Below are positions 35,051 through 47,900 of a stretch of DNA of 64,000 nt, piece by piece. How positions within the stretch are numbered: position 1 is the first letter of the stretch; each line of letters begins with the position of its first letter. The notes beneath the pieces were generated by a model, which worked only from the letters and a program-made list of their open reading frames with translations, searched no databases and was not told the origin of the DNA. Both the position numbers and the translations under genes were made by a program. The DNA comes from Imbricaverruca yamaguchii (Eukaryota; Arthropoda; Thecostraca; Neoverrucidae). The DNA is taken from the NCBI GenBank assembly GCA_034440575.1, contig JAOTOL010001308.1, positions 538,553 to 602,552 of the forward strand, read 5' to 3'.

Positions 35051-36576
35051 CAAACCAGAGAGGTTCTGTGTTTGACCGCAAAAAATGAAGATCCGTGGAA
35101 TAGCGGAACACATCTTTGTGCTGCCTGAATAGGTGGTCTTGCCCTCGTGGGAGGGACCAGGAGTGCTTTTTCTTGTTGCTGGTGCCATGTGCTGTTTCTT
35201 GGTTTCGGCTCCTCGGGCGCCCCACCACATAGGGGCCCTACCGGAGGCCGCCTGGGTCCCGCGGACGAGAGGTCACCAGGCGCCCAAGGAGCTATACGGG
35301 GCAGGCGGCACCTTCGCCCGACCAGGAGAGAGATACTCAACACCCTGACCGGGATCCAGCACCGGCCGGGCCGGCAGACACTGGGAAGAATCCCAGGCCC
35401 CCGGCCCGAGGCGACCAGCCACTTGGCCCGCGTGAGGCCCCACGGGCCCGCCCGCCCGTCCGGAATATCGGGACCAACGAGGTGTGTTGGTCCCCCGTCA
35501 AAACTAGTACCATGCGACGGAGGACCTCAACCTCCAGGACTTCGTCAATCCCGGGGGACGGGCCGAGGGGGCGCGGCTACCCCGATAAAACAGAGCTGGT
35601 GAGCAGGGCCGGGGAAGTTGCCCTGCCTGCTCATAATAGGGATAGTTGGTGTTGCAGGGCCAGATGAAGGACATGGATGATGGGATGAGATTGGGATTGG
35701 AATGGGAGCGCACGGATGGGAGGACGAGTGAGGCACCCTTGGTCTCACCCCTCGCCGGTATGATGGTCGCCGGTTCTTCGGGGCATTCAATCACCCCCAC
35801 CACGGAAAGTTGGTGCCTCGTCGGGGGGGGGGCAACGTTCCATTGTAAGTAAGAATTGATTTGTTTGTTAAATAGCCGTATAAAAACTGGGAAAATATTC
35901 CTCCTGAAGTTTTTCCTGGATGACTCCCAAACACCTCCAGATATCCCGCCCAAACATTGTCTACCTTCACACAATTGAATAGCGGATCGCTTATGGGGAA
36001 ATTTGTGCTGGGTGACTCTAGATCTCTGACCTGGTGGAATGAGCTGCTGAGGTGAAAGTCAGGTCATGGTCTCTGACAAGTGTCGTTCTAGGGGTCACCT
36101 TGCACGGGCCGTCAAAACCGAAGCTCGACAAATGCGCGGAAGACCTGCCATCCAATGCGTCGGCAATTGATGCACTACACAATAATACCGATAACACTTT
36201 TGATGACATTAGGTCAATTTGTGAGGTCAGGTCAAGGTCAAATTTTGTTTTTTGTGTGCTGAATTCCAGGTACAATAAGGGTAGCACACAGACGAAATGT
36301 GCTTGATGGAACACCATATATTGCCTAGGTATGCCAAGTTTCAGCTCTGTGTCAGCTCACGTCACGGAGGTATGACCCCAAATATGTGCCGGTCCTCATC
36401 CTTCCCGGATATGACCAACTGTCGCATGGACACGGAACGTCATGCTGCAGGTAATGATGATATTGCATGATGCTCTGCGGCTGCAACAGGCCAGTCGATT
36501 CCGTGCTATAATGTGCGCTGGCGCCGGCCTTACATAGCACCACATTGTTGGCAAAATGTTAAGCTATCTAGCTACA

Positions 36577-37978
36577 TTAACACGCGCCCTGGAGGGCCTC
36601 TGAAAATAACGCGCACTGGAGGGGGTGGGGGGGCGGATTCCGCCCCCCTAAGATCTCAGCTCCTATGAAGGCTAGATTAACGAAATTCACAGGGTGGATG
36701 GGCACGATAGTGAACTCTATTATGTGCAAAGTTCATGACCTTAGGCGAATATCTTCAAGGTCAAATGAGGTCAAAATATATAAATTTCCTGGTTTTGCGT
36801 GGCTTGGATTGTCATTGTTATGGATCGGTGTGGTTGTGTTTTAATGCTCCAAAATTGGCATTAATGATGTTTTGGACATTACTAATGATGCAATACAGAT
36901 GTCAGATCCGCCATTTGACCTCAGGTCACCTATATAGGAGCACTTTATTAGGTCATTACCTGCTCCAGTTACCGGAACCGGGCTCCCATCCCGACTGCTC
37001 CGTTGGGCGGCTCGGTACAATCGGCTTCGCAAATAAACGAGTGAAATACATGAATAAAGTATGGAAATGCTTAGGCACACAATGACAAACAGTAGATTTC
37101 CGGATGTATAGGGAGTAACATGTAAAGTGACATCAATCGCATGACAGTCATTTGCATTTATGACACATTCCAGTTGACCAAGTTTGATTCCATTAGCCTA
37201 TCATTAACTTGACCTGACTTGACCTTGGCGACCTAAGATGACTTTTAAACTATATAGCATAACAATATGCATCAAACAAGTCGGTAGTGTTGTCAAGAAC
37301 ATTTCCCTATTGCCAATATACGGGAAGCGCATCAGCGCCGATTTTTGTGGTCTGGCGCTCCAAATTGTTTTTACTTTAACGGCCCCTAACTTGAAAACTT
37401 CTCGGCCGATTTCCAATTTTCTTGCTTTAAACAATGCGCCGGTCATTTCGAAGTAGGTACGCGAAATTTTTGAATTTGGATAGAATAGAATTTGGATTGA
37501 ATTTAGAATTTGAATAACGAAATTTGGTGTATATCGGCCTATATAATATGGAGTTAGGTACGAAAAATCGGAAGGATTGGTTGATTTCGCCATATCCCCT
37601 CTAGGGCGTGTGTTAACCTATTATGAACTTGACCTGACTTGACCTCGGTGACTTGACATGACTCTGGAACAATGTAGCATGACAATGTGCATCAAACAAG
37701 TCACTAGTTTTGCCAAGAACACTTCCTTTTTGCTAATATACGGGAAGCGCATCAGGGACGATATTTGTGATCTGGCGCTGAGAAAAGTTTTGACTTTAAG
37801 GGACCTCTAACTCGAAAAATTTCAGTCGATTTTCATTTGTCATACTTTAAACAACGCGCCGGTCATTTATTGGCAGGTACAGAAACAATGGCGCATATTG
37901 GCTGGTAAAATCTGGAGTTATCTACGAAAAACCGGAGGGGTGGGCGGATTTCGCCCCCCCCACCAGGGCGCGTGTTAA
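36577..37978 (+). mobile_element. TTAA element, family 2, with duplicated right half
   Basis: Left end TTAACACGCGCCCTGG; right end, read inward, TTAACACGCGCCCTGG followed by tggggggggcgaaatccgcc. Both ends have a G-run / C-run palindrome just inside. The right half is present twice: 37200-37615, ending ctagggcgtgtgTTAA, and 37616-37978, sharing 'acttgacctgacttgacct', 'gcatcaaacaagtc' and 'tacgggaagcgcatcag'. Dense AGGTCA/TGACCT half-sites; no coding. Confidence 0.85.
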
Positions 37979-39554
37979 TGTTGACAAATACATTCGACTT
38001 AGTTTGTGGTCGGGTGCAAAAACAAATTTTTTAATAAATCAGTCGACAGGCGAAGCCTAGACATTGACCCATTTGGCCCGACACAGGGCACAAAGATAGG
38101 CGATATAAGTTTGCGTATGTTTTACAGTTGAAGAATTTGGCCACGCGCGGGCAAAAACGACATCCCTCTGTGTGGACAAGAATAAAAGTTTGAGGGGGAG
38201 GTGAACATTCCTCTTTTAAAACTGAACAAAAGCTAGAAAGACATCTTGAGCTCCATTATCTTTGGACCTAAAAAGAATTATCATGCTAATATGTAGCCGT
38301 GCGTAAATCTGAGAATAGTACACAAGAGATGCAGACCTATTACACTTAGACCAGACTGCAAGACACGGACTTTTAAAGCAACGGACACAATTATTCTGAA
38401 ATATGTTCCTGTACATTTCCCAAGGACCTAGTTCCCAAATATATGCAAAGTACTTTAACGGCATTTGCCCTTCACCGTTCCTGCACTTCTGTTCGGCTCA
38501 GATTGCTTCGGTAGCTATCAGATGTCATACTGAGCTTCCAAAAACACTCTAACCTATGGAGTTGTTTAGAGCACAGCGCATATCACGGCTGTGTTCAGAG
38601 CTGCCCCTACTCTTTACTGGCTCCTTGTTCCCGTTCACTGTGACCACGATTCGATGTAATGAGCATGTCATCTTGTCAATATGGGACATAAATCAGGGTC
38701 AGTGTGCAGCGGAATTGCAGCGTCTCGGTATTTGTTCAAAAGAGTGCACATTTCCCCACGAGTCCCTGGTAAAAAAAAAATGTACGCTGCAGGCTCACAA
38801 AGCGGCAATCCGCCCACGCATGAAAGCCACCAGCCAGTGGTTTGACTTTTTGTCGGCCTTCGCTCGCGCTCGTATCTGTACCATGTGGCGACACTGTGGT
38901 GTCAGCGGCAGCGGCAGCGGTGTCGAGCGCGACGGACGTGTCGTCTCGGAGACGGGACGGCGTCACGCCTCGTCACGGAGGCTCCAGCGCCGGCCGCCGA
39001 CTGGTAATGGCCGCTGAAGCCCTGTTGTCGCGGGTAGGACTGCCCAGGCCGACAGTGTTGTAGAGAAGTTCGTTCTTGTAGGCTCGTGAATAGTCTAGGG
39101 TCTCGACCCTTGCGCCGCGACAACTCCGAAGGCAAAAATGTTAAGTATTCTGCACGATATATTGTGCTGAAGGTATTGCGAATGTATGGTGACAGCAATT
39201 GATTTCAATTGTAAATTTGGAAACCGAAATACAGTTCTTAATTTACGCACGCGACCGACAGCGACAGGCCCGCGCGGCTCGACGGTCCGGGACGCTCTGT
39301 CAGCGGGGGTCTGGCCACCGCCATGGCTCGACCACGACCGGAAGACAAGGCACACGTCGCAATTGCCGGGCGTTGTCCCGTAAAACGCTGACTCGGTTCC
39401 GACGAGGCCCGGTGACCGCGTTGCCGGCGCCGGACGGAAAAGTACTAGACGCGACATATGGGGGACATGGTAGGTCGGCTGACTTATGGGGTCACAGCAC
39501 CCACAGTTAGACATTATACGATTAAAACAGTACGTGTTTAGCAACACTGTTACA

Positions 39555-39828
39555 ATGTGTGACAGGTCGGGCCGGCAGTGTGTGACAGGTCGGGCCGGCA
39601 GTGTGTGACAGGTCGGACCGGCAGTGTGTGACAGGTCGGGCCGGCAGTGTGTGACAGGTCGGGCCGGCAGTGTGTGACAGGTCGGGCCGGCAGTGTGTGA
39701 CAGGTCGGGCCGGCAGTGTGTGACAGGTCGGGCCGGCAGTGTGTGACAGGTCGGGTCGGCAGTGTGTGACAGGTCGGGCCGGCAGTGTGTGGCAGGTCGG
39801 GCCGGCAGTGTGTGACAGGTCCGGCCGA
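39555..39828 (+). repeat. 23-bp minisatellite
   Basis: About twelve near-identical units of tgtgtgacaggtcgggccgg plus cag. Since 23 is not a multiple of three, all three minus-strand frames read the same 23-residue cycle (THCRPDLSHTAGPTC...), a by-product. It lies 1.2 kb upstream of exon e. Confidence 0.95.
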
Positions 39829-40784
39829 CGGAGTGTGATGCCGGCTTGACGAGCTGGGCCTGTGGGAGGACGTATTTGTGGTCGAGATGTGGGCCCAACA
39901 CGGGACACAAGTCCCCGCCAGCATTATTTATCTGAGATAAAATAGCGCCTGAAGCAAGTCAATAAACCGTTGCTTTGACATGGTTTCTGAAGAGGTGACT
40001 AACTGCAGTGTGCTGATCTACTCAAAGTACTCTGCTCACTTCAGTTTGATTTCGGCACTGGTATAACTACTGTTATACCCATTATATTATACCCGCCACA
40101 AACGCCTCACCCACCAGCGCTTCGATAAACTGCCGTCACACACCCACGTGACCTTATTAGTAAACTTCTCGCCACGGTCTGCATCGTTACGGCATCCCCA
40201 GAAACATGGATACCACAGACACCACAAATGCTCCAGAGAAAACATTCAGAATCGTGGTAAATTGGGCGTACGTCGGTCCACAGAACTCGGCCAAGGAAAA
40301 TAACTCCGGATGTTTTGAGCGCGCTGGCAAGTTTTCAGACTTGAAAATCAGATCGGATGTGTGCTGGTTGTGGGACATTAATGCGAAATTACTGCATGTC
40401 GTGTGGTTACTTCATATTGCTATGTACGCAATGCAATAACTACATTTACACATGTTTTCTCCTACCTGGTTGTCTTATAATTTATTTAAGAAGGATGGCT
40501 ATGAACTCAGATGATACCGTAATTTCTTTTCGCAAGTCCGTATTTCACGCGAAAGTGATGTAAATCGATGAGACCATAATAATTCAAATGTATCTTCCTA
40601 CAACACCAGGCACCGCTTGGTAGCTCTAGTCTGTCACTTCTGGAGATGCGTTTGGGAAGCTGCCAAAACGTACGGGCATCTGCCAAAACGCACACGTCCA
40701 TGTGTGATGGGCCGTTTGATTCTGATTGACCGGTTCGAACCGAATCCAAAGTCCCGCAGCCCGAAGTCGAAGTCCGATGTTTCT

Positions 40785-41025
40785 ATCATGTATGATGGTG
40801 GAAGTGTGTAGTGTCTGATGATTATGGTGGTGCTTGATGCTTGATGGTGATGATGTGTTATTCTATATTTCAAGATCAAAAAGATGATCACCAAGTGTCA
40901 TGATGTATGATGGCCATGATAACGTGATGATGTTTGATGGCAATGTTGATGTTGATCGATGATGATGACATGTGCTGATGACGTATGATGGTATTCTATG
41001 ATAATTATCATGTGTGATGGCCTTT
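40785..41025 (+). repeat. GATGAT-rich degenerate repeat before exon e
   Basis: Words such as tgatgatg, gtatgatgg and cttgatgg fill the 240 bp that end just before the exon's pyrimidine tract. Confidence 0.75.
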
Positions 41026-41042
41026 CCGTTCCGCTCATTCAG

Positions 41043-41157
41043 TCAGTCAACGTTGGAGGAGTGGCGCGAGTTCACCCAGAACAACCAGGACCGTGCCGAG
41101 GAGCAACGCTGCGAGTCGACGCGCCTCAGACACCTCATCGACCGCATCCTGCAGGAG
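41043..41157 (+). CDS. Tektin, exon e
   Basis: One base completing Gly, then 38 codons: QSTLEEWREFTQNNQDRAEE, QRCESTRLRHLIDRILQE. W-x-x-F-x-x-x-N-x-x-R-A-E-x-E followed by S-x-x-L-R-x-L-I-D is the tektin segment right after the Y-P-G-V box of exon d. Acceptor ctttccgttccgctcattcag; the second AG four bases later would break phase. The donor is GAG|gtcagt, phase 0, and that donor with its exon flank has been amplified into the array that follows. The rest of the open frame (to 41718) is read-through of the array. Confidence 0.93.
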
Positions 41158-41925
41158 GTCAGTGTGACAGCATCCGACCGCATCCTGCAGGAGGTCAGTG
41201 TGACAGCCTCCGACCGCATCCTGCAGGAGGTCAGTGTGACAGCCTCCGACTACATCCTGCAGGAGGTCAGTGTGACAGCCTCCGACCACATCCTGCAGGA
41301 GGTCAGTGTGACAGCCTCCGACCACATCCTGCAGGAGGTCAGTGTGACAGCCTCCGACCACGTCCTGCAGGAGGTCAGTGTGACAGCCTCCGACCACATC
41401 CAGCAGGAGGTCAGTGTGACAGCCTCCGACCACATCCTGCAGGAGGTCAGTGTGACAGCCTCCGACCACATCCTGCAGGAGGTCAGTGTGACAGCCTCCG
41501 ACCACATCCTGCAGGAGGTCAGTGTGACAGCCTCCGACCACATCCTGCAGGAGGTCAGTGTGACAGCCTCCGACCACATCCTGCAGGTCAGTGTGACAGC
41601 CTCCGACCACATCCTGCAGGTCAGTGCGACAGCCTCCCACCACATCCTGCAGGTCAGTGTGACAGCCTCCCACCACATCCTGCAGGTCAGTGTGGCAGCC
41701 TCCCACCACGTCCTGTAGGTCAGTGTGGTAGCCTCCTACCACGTCCTGTAGGTCAGTGTGGTAGCCTTCCGCCACGTCCTGAAGGGCAGTGTGGTAGCCT
41801 CCCACCACGTCCTGTAGGTCAGTGTAGCAGCCTCCCACCACGTCCTGTAGGGCAGTGTGGCAGCCTCCCACCACGTCCTGTAGGTCAGTGTGGCAGCCTC
41901 CCACCACGTCCTGCAGGAGGTCATT
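41158..41925 (+). repeat. 36/33-bp minisatellite made from the exon e 5' splice junction
   Basis: The last 16 exon bases (gaccgcatcctgcagg, then ag) plus gtcagtgtgacagc and tcc form a 36-bp unit. GAGGTCAGTG recurs every 36 bp at 41155, 41191 and so on to 41551, twelve times counting the real donor. Then the GAG is lost and about ten 33-bp units follow (ctgcaggtcagtgtgacagc, later ctgtaggtcagtgtggtagc), most still carrying a GT donor. The last unit (about 41914) regains the GAG. As 36 and 33 are multiples of three, frames stay open on both strands (VSVTASDHILQE on +). Confidence 0.95.
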
Positions 41926-44900
41926 ATATCGGGGTGTGGTCTCGCGGCAACCCCTCAACGCCCACACGCGCTGGTTCTCAGGACGGCCGGCCAATTATGT
42001 GCGGGCCGGCACGTGCGCTTCCGGTGGCGTTCTCTTGATTGCTTCCATTCTGACCGCTGTCAGATGGTGTCTATCGTGGTGTCTGTGTTCCTGGAAGACT
42101 GCGAGCATGGGCGGAAGCTTTTATAATCATCCCTCTGTGGAAATAATCTTACTACCTTCCCATTGCAGAAGGGGGTCGGTGCGACCCCGAAGCGCTAGGG
42201 TACCACCCATTCATATTTCGTCCCTTACTGAGATAGATCAGCAGGACAAATCCTCGTTATGTGCTAGGAAACACGTCCAATGCTGCTAGGTTGGTATACC
42301 TTCAGCCAACCAAGGACATCCAGAAGCAAAATTTCTCAAGAACATGGGCATCATCAGTTTAAAGCAAGCCGCGCACCAAATCTATTTGGGGTGTGATCAC
42401 AAGCTAAATCCCGAAGAGTCATATTCGGGAAAGGGTAATTGGCCTATCACCCCGCTTTGTAACCTGCATGGTTAATTAATCAGGTCAGGTTCAACCGCCT
42501 GAATTGAAGTATAACATGATAGGTAGGTAATGACTTTTGAAGCCCGTAAATTACTTTTGTAAAGTCCGAAGGGTTGAAAACTGTCGGTGAAATCAAAATT
42601 TGGCCGTTCAAATATCCTATAATGTGTATTGCGTCTGAAAACCTTCCGTGTTCAATTGAAGCCAATGTCATCGGTTGATCTAGAGATTGCCATGGTATGA
42701 TGAGGTGGTCTGAAAAAATAACCCGAAATCTGAACACATGATCCGCAACAAAACATGTAAAGCTACGACCCAACAAATGTGCGAAACAGGCGTCCAGAAT
42801 TAGTGTCATAGTTCGGTGACGTCACATGACCTAACCATGCTGAACCAAGAGATCCGCAAATGATGTGCTTCAGTCGGGAGAAGTGGTGGCGTTCTGCTGG
42901 CCGCTGTTTGTGGAGTGCCGTGAGAAACACGCTGGAGGTACACAGCGTGCGTCTACCGTTGTGATGGTGAGAAGACCCATTCGCGGGAATATTCCGCGTC
43001 ACATTCTTTCACCAATCTATGCGGCATGGTGCCTCTCATTCGTGTCGTTTCTGTACATACTTCAGGTGAAGTGCCTCCCGTTTTCTTTCTCGCCCCTAAT
43101 CACACCAAAGCTGTCTCCCGCAGGTGTCATCAAGTAGAAGTAGAAGTTGCACTATGATGTTGGGGCATCAGTCGTGGGGACTCAATAATTCATATTGTTC
43201 ATGACGCCTTGAAAAAGACGTGAGCTTGATAAACTAAATTGCCGGCAGTTCTGGTCGTCATTATGGATGCAAGAATAATAATGAAGTAAAGTAGTGATAA
43301 AAGTATTCAACTAATCACGCACGTAGCATTATCACCTGGCAAGCACGTAGCATTGATACCTGACAAGCATTATTTGCTTGTCAGGCACATAATGTTGGTC
43401 ATGGGCGACAATTCAAGGTTAATCATTTCATCAACACTATTACGGATACATTTCCTAGTCCTTCAATAAGTAATCATTAGCATTCACATTTCTTCGAAAG
43501 TGGATGGTGTCAGTTCATCGGCATATGCTAATATGCTGAGAAGTTAGCTCAGTTTTTTCCTTCTTCCATTTTCCTTACGTTTGTTTTTCGGCCGAAGCAA
43601 AGTGATAAATAGCAAGCACACAGCTTACTCAAATGCACATTTCGTCATCTGCCGCAAAATCAAACACAATTTTTACTTTGTATGTTCAGCAGTAGTGTCG
43701 AAACATTCGATCGTCTGCAGCCACCGAACGATTCATTCCAGTCATGTGACAAGGGAAACATCAGCTTCGAAATATATTCGGCAATCCAACTAGGATCACG
43801 ACATACCCAAGCCATGTCTGCGCTGATCCAATGGTCCGCTGTGCCTCGCTGCAATCATCGGAATAGCTGTTCCACCAATTTAATTTCTCATCGCCATTGA
43901 CGTGCGTCACCTCGTGGGCGTGATACTATGCATGTCTGGGCCGTGACGACGGGCGTTATGGCACCGGGCTGCGCTCGTGTGCATGCAGCCGACATCCCAG
44001 GCTTCTTCTCCAGTTTGGCCACGAAGAATGTGTACTTTGAAGCGTGAGAGCATATGGACCAAATTCAGCCCACTCATGGCACTAAATATGTTAATGTTCG
44101 CCGAGAGCTGGCCGTAGAACGCTGCACATGGGGGGGGGTAGGCGGGTAGTCTAGGGGTATATGTTAAGATCACCCTTTCGGTTGAGGAACACTTTGTGGG
44201 TTCGCGTCCCACCTGTCGCTACTTTTCACCAGTAGCGAACGATCGTCGTGAGCCATTGACGACGCTATATAGCCCAATGATCGACGCGTCGTAAGGCTAA
44301 TAACCAGTTACCTGAGTATAGGAAGAACATGCCAGACTACTTGCATAATAAACATCACAGTCTCTCACAGAGGTCATGCTGCTCAACTTCGGCTTGGCTT
44401 TTTGTCGGAAGAACGTTCAAGAGCACATGATACATAGTATGCAAATTGTTCAGTAGCAGCCCTTTATCCTAGACGCCCAACGACCTCGTTAGTGAACGGC
44501 CCAATTGGAAAAATAGCAGGCTCGTTCATCGCAGACTTTCAGCCTCATCGTCTCCATGAAGCTGAAACGAACGGAGCTGAAATGGGCATTTTCATACGAA
44601 TTGTTCGTTGCCATTCATGACAATAGTTGGCTGTTTGCTACAACGAGCATTATAAAGTGACGAATGGCCAGGTATGACCTACCGTGGCGAGCTCAGGGAT
44701 ACCGGTATCCCCCGTATGATGAAAAATTTGCAAATTTTACAGGTCTGTAAATTGACGGGAATGGGAGAACATCAAGTCACAGATACATCTGCCTTATCGT
44801 AATCACTTGTTGGAGTCATATACCGGACAGCTGTCGACCGGACAGCTCCCGCTCCTCTCAACCTTTCTTGTTGATTTACTTCGATGAAAAGCTGGGTCAT

Positions 44901-47900
44901 GACATAAATCTGGCAGGATATGAATAAGGGGCCGACTTTTCATTTAGTTGCAACATATCTTGGCGGCTTGTGTGGCCATTCTCGCATTGAACGGACGATA
45001 TGTGATATATAGGGTGAAGCTTCCGACACACAAGCTATCCCATCATTCATTTATTGCATCCTAGCGAGCGTCTGAGTGCATTGTCATGCAGTCCAGCCCC
45101 CTTGGAAGCATTGGCATGCAGGTTCGACCCCTGTGTCCATGGTGAAGAAACGTGATCACTCAGAATTTACCCTTCCCACCACCCCATCCTCACCACTCAC
45201 ACAGCCACGCCCATCGCACCGCCATGGTGTGCGGAGGTGCCGTTATCTTTGGACCAGGTCCGGGGGCGTTGGCGCCGCCGGGAAGGATGGGTTATGTCTG
45301 GGAATATGGGAGCTTGTCACGCCGTCGACTGCTCCGTGGAGCGTGGTCCTACCGCTGAGATTGCGGGTCCGGCCATTTCGCCGCAGCTGAGGAGCACCAT
45401 CATTCGTGGCGGACCGCCCTGGCCGGAAATAGGGCTCATTGGAAGGGCTCTGGCTGCTCAGCGGACTGGCCTGACCCCACTGAAAACTTGCGCAGCGATA
45501 GGTACTGCTGGCAAATAAATTATATTCATACTTGCGAATCTCCTGTCGGGAGCGATAAATCACGTTTATTTTTGCAATGCAGCATATTATCACTTGAAGC
45601 AAATTTGGTATGAATCAAATTTGCTTTTATCGGTCACAATGAGCACTTCAAATGATTCGCGTCCACCGCCAGATAACTGTGTACGCTCCAATAACTGTGT
45701 CTCTCTGCTGGGAGCTTCCATAGAGCTATACAAGGGAAGGTAATAGAGCTTGCAAGTTTGAAGAATTTCAGTTTTATCTTAAATTACTTTACCATGTTCA
45801 TTCCCTAGCATTCTCTTTCAGCAGCCTGGTTCTGGAATAAAGATACGCAGTGCTGTGTGGGCCCTTAACCGCTTTCCAGCCCGCTTACTTAATACAATAG
45901 CACTTAGATAATACAATAGCACAATAGGTTCAGTTTGATGTCTTTCAAGTCTCGCTTTGCCTTTAAGTACTGGTCAACCGCTCTGCTCTCCATGCATTGA
46001 AAAAGCGGTGATTCCAGGTATACTTCCTTACCCTTCTGCTGTCCTCCTGAGCGGGCTGTTCCCGCGACACTTACTTGCTTCAAAGTGCACGCACTATTCA
46101 AGTTCGACTAAACATCAATTGTATGATAAGTTCCGGATTGCTACAGTCAGCGCAATTGCCCTCCACATTCCCGGCAACCCGAATCTCGTTAATTATCTCG
46201 ACAACAAATAATTGTTGTTCAGGAGGCTGTAATTTTTATTCCAAATGACCAGGCTGCGTGTGCTGTTTACGATCTGTAATTCCAACGCTATAATGATGGG
46301 CTATAATGACGCTGAAGACATCAGGATCCAGGAGGGAGATCAGCGTATCAACGGTATCATTCCTGAGGGATGCACACTATGAGTGTGAGGATCGGCGAGT
46401 GTGATGAAATACCGTGTATTTCAGCACCTATGGAGATCGGTGGCATTATCCAACCACTAATCTAACAGGCCCTCCGGAAATCGGCGGCATTATCCCACCA
46501 CTGACGTAACAGGCCCTACGGAAATCGGTGACCATCCCATCACTGATGCAACAGGCCAAGCAAACAGCTTCTCTCACTTGCGATCCGAATACTCAGCTCC
46601 ACAGGTGATAATTACTTATCGACTGATGGGTAGAACTTGTCGATTCTTACCAACGACACATTACACGGCATCTTCTCCGAGTGAGGGTCTATGATTTGAG
46701 ACCCTCACCCGCCCTGATCCAGACAATCCGGGCCTCATTCGGAGGGCCCAGAAAATCAGGGTCTCACTCGCTCTGATCCAGACAAGCAGGGCTTCATTCG
46801 CTCTGATCCAGATAATTATGGCAGAGCTGCGCGCCAGCCCCCTCTGCCACTATGTGGCCACGTAGCATCACAGCGAAATATACGCCAGGTTTTGTGACAG
46901 CAGCGGGGAACGAACACCGGAATCCGTTCCGGGTCCGGTAATTGTTATTTGGGCTGAGCTGCGGTCTGCCCATCGTTGGTGCGACGGGTGATGACAATCG
47001 ATGAGAACAAACAGTGTGCTGGTCTATCCAGGGATCAGCTGCGTGGAGATAGGGGGGGGGGCATCGGAGGGACGCCCGGACACGTGACACCGGAAGGTCG
47101 CCTGCTGCCCAGGGTGTCGACACGAACATCTTCGGGTGGGAGCGAACCATTGTTGAGACATCTTGTCAAAAATCAGCTGAGTTGATCAGGTGATAGCTAT
47201 ACAGGAAGCTATCCCCACATATAGGTGACGCCCACCGCAGAGACATCTACTTGCATTTACTATGTTTATGCCCAGGTGATGGAACCATAAGCGCTGAGAC
47301 GGCAAGCTGTGTAGAAAGCTCAGTCGTGACGCTATTTATTTCAGGGCGTGCACTTTAGTTTCAAAGTCTCGCTGTGTTCCAATTTTACAAGTGGTCATTT
47401 CACGGGTTTTACGATTGAGCATGGTAGCAATAGGAAGCCAAGTCAGATAAAAATGATTTACTTGAATTCCCACAACCGCGAATGTAGCCGACCATCTTGG
47501 TAGCGAGGGCATGGAGTGGGACGCTCTTAGTGTATGACGAATGCAGCAAAGTGTTTGGGTCGGACTAAAAATGATCCCAAATCCGTAAAATGTCATATTT
47601 GATGCGATGCAAGAAAAAGGACAAGTTTATCCCTTACTCTGCCGTGGAAGGGGAAGGGAAAGGGGACGATGAAGGGGCGCGGTGTTGATACAACCCACTG
47701 GGGGAATTCCACTATCAGTGAGGTCAGCGCATGATAGGGAACCGTTCAGGGTGTAGTTAATGGCACAACTTTTGCATACTTCACATCAAAAAGAAACTGG
47801 AGATGTTTCGTCAGCCCAATTAGTTCATATTTTCGCCAACAGAGCAAAAAGCAATTGAAATTGTTTTGTAAATCCACTGAGTTCTTATTTCCGCCACCAT

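Larger units (their letters stand above)
30730..35990 (-). mobile_element. I/Jockey-group LINE, near full length but dead, antisense in tektin intron 4
   Basis: On the minus strand the order is a probable 5' UTR (about 35990-35050), a gag-like ORF1 with zinc knuckles (about 35050-33592), an AP endonuclease (about 33257-32614) and a reverse transcriptase (about 32511-30759). The sequence stops in the RT C-terminal region after HHAALRIATG; no RNase H domain or poly(A) tail is seen, so it is 3'-truncated. Frameshifts separate most domains and two catalytic residues are changed. Two-ORF layout, CCHC knuckles and AP endonuclease are typical of the I and Jockey groups; which one is not settled. The 5' limit is approximate. 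Confidence 0.85.
28409..41042 (+). other. Tektin intron 4 (12.6 kb)
   Basis: The longest visible intron. It contains an AT microsatellite, one family 3 and one family 2 TTAA element, an antisense I/Jockey-like LINE, a 23-bp minisatellite and a GATGAT-rich tract before exon e. Stretches 28409-29088, 30214-30729, 38000-39550 and 39835-40780 show nothing recognisable beyond a small GC-rich patch near 38870-39010. Confidence 0.6.

Noticed and set aside
39095..39924. Minus-strand frames of 124-271 codons with Thr-His-Cys-Arg-Pro repeats
   Set aside because: By-product of the 23-bp minisatellite; the same peptide appears in three frames.
40998..42038. Open frame of 346 codons on + and one of 315 codons on minus
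   Set aside because: They run through the 36/33-bp array, which is open in nearly all frames because its unit is a multiple of three without stops; only 41043-41157 has tektin resemblance.
41926..42289. Continuation of the array frame past 41925 as coding
   Set aside because: No tektin or other resemblance, and exon f joins exon e in phase without it.
45075..45145. B-box-like aggttcgacccct
   Set aside because: No matching A box or cloverleaf could be drawn.
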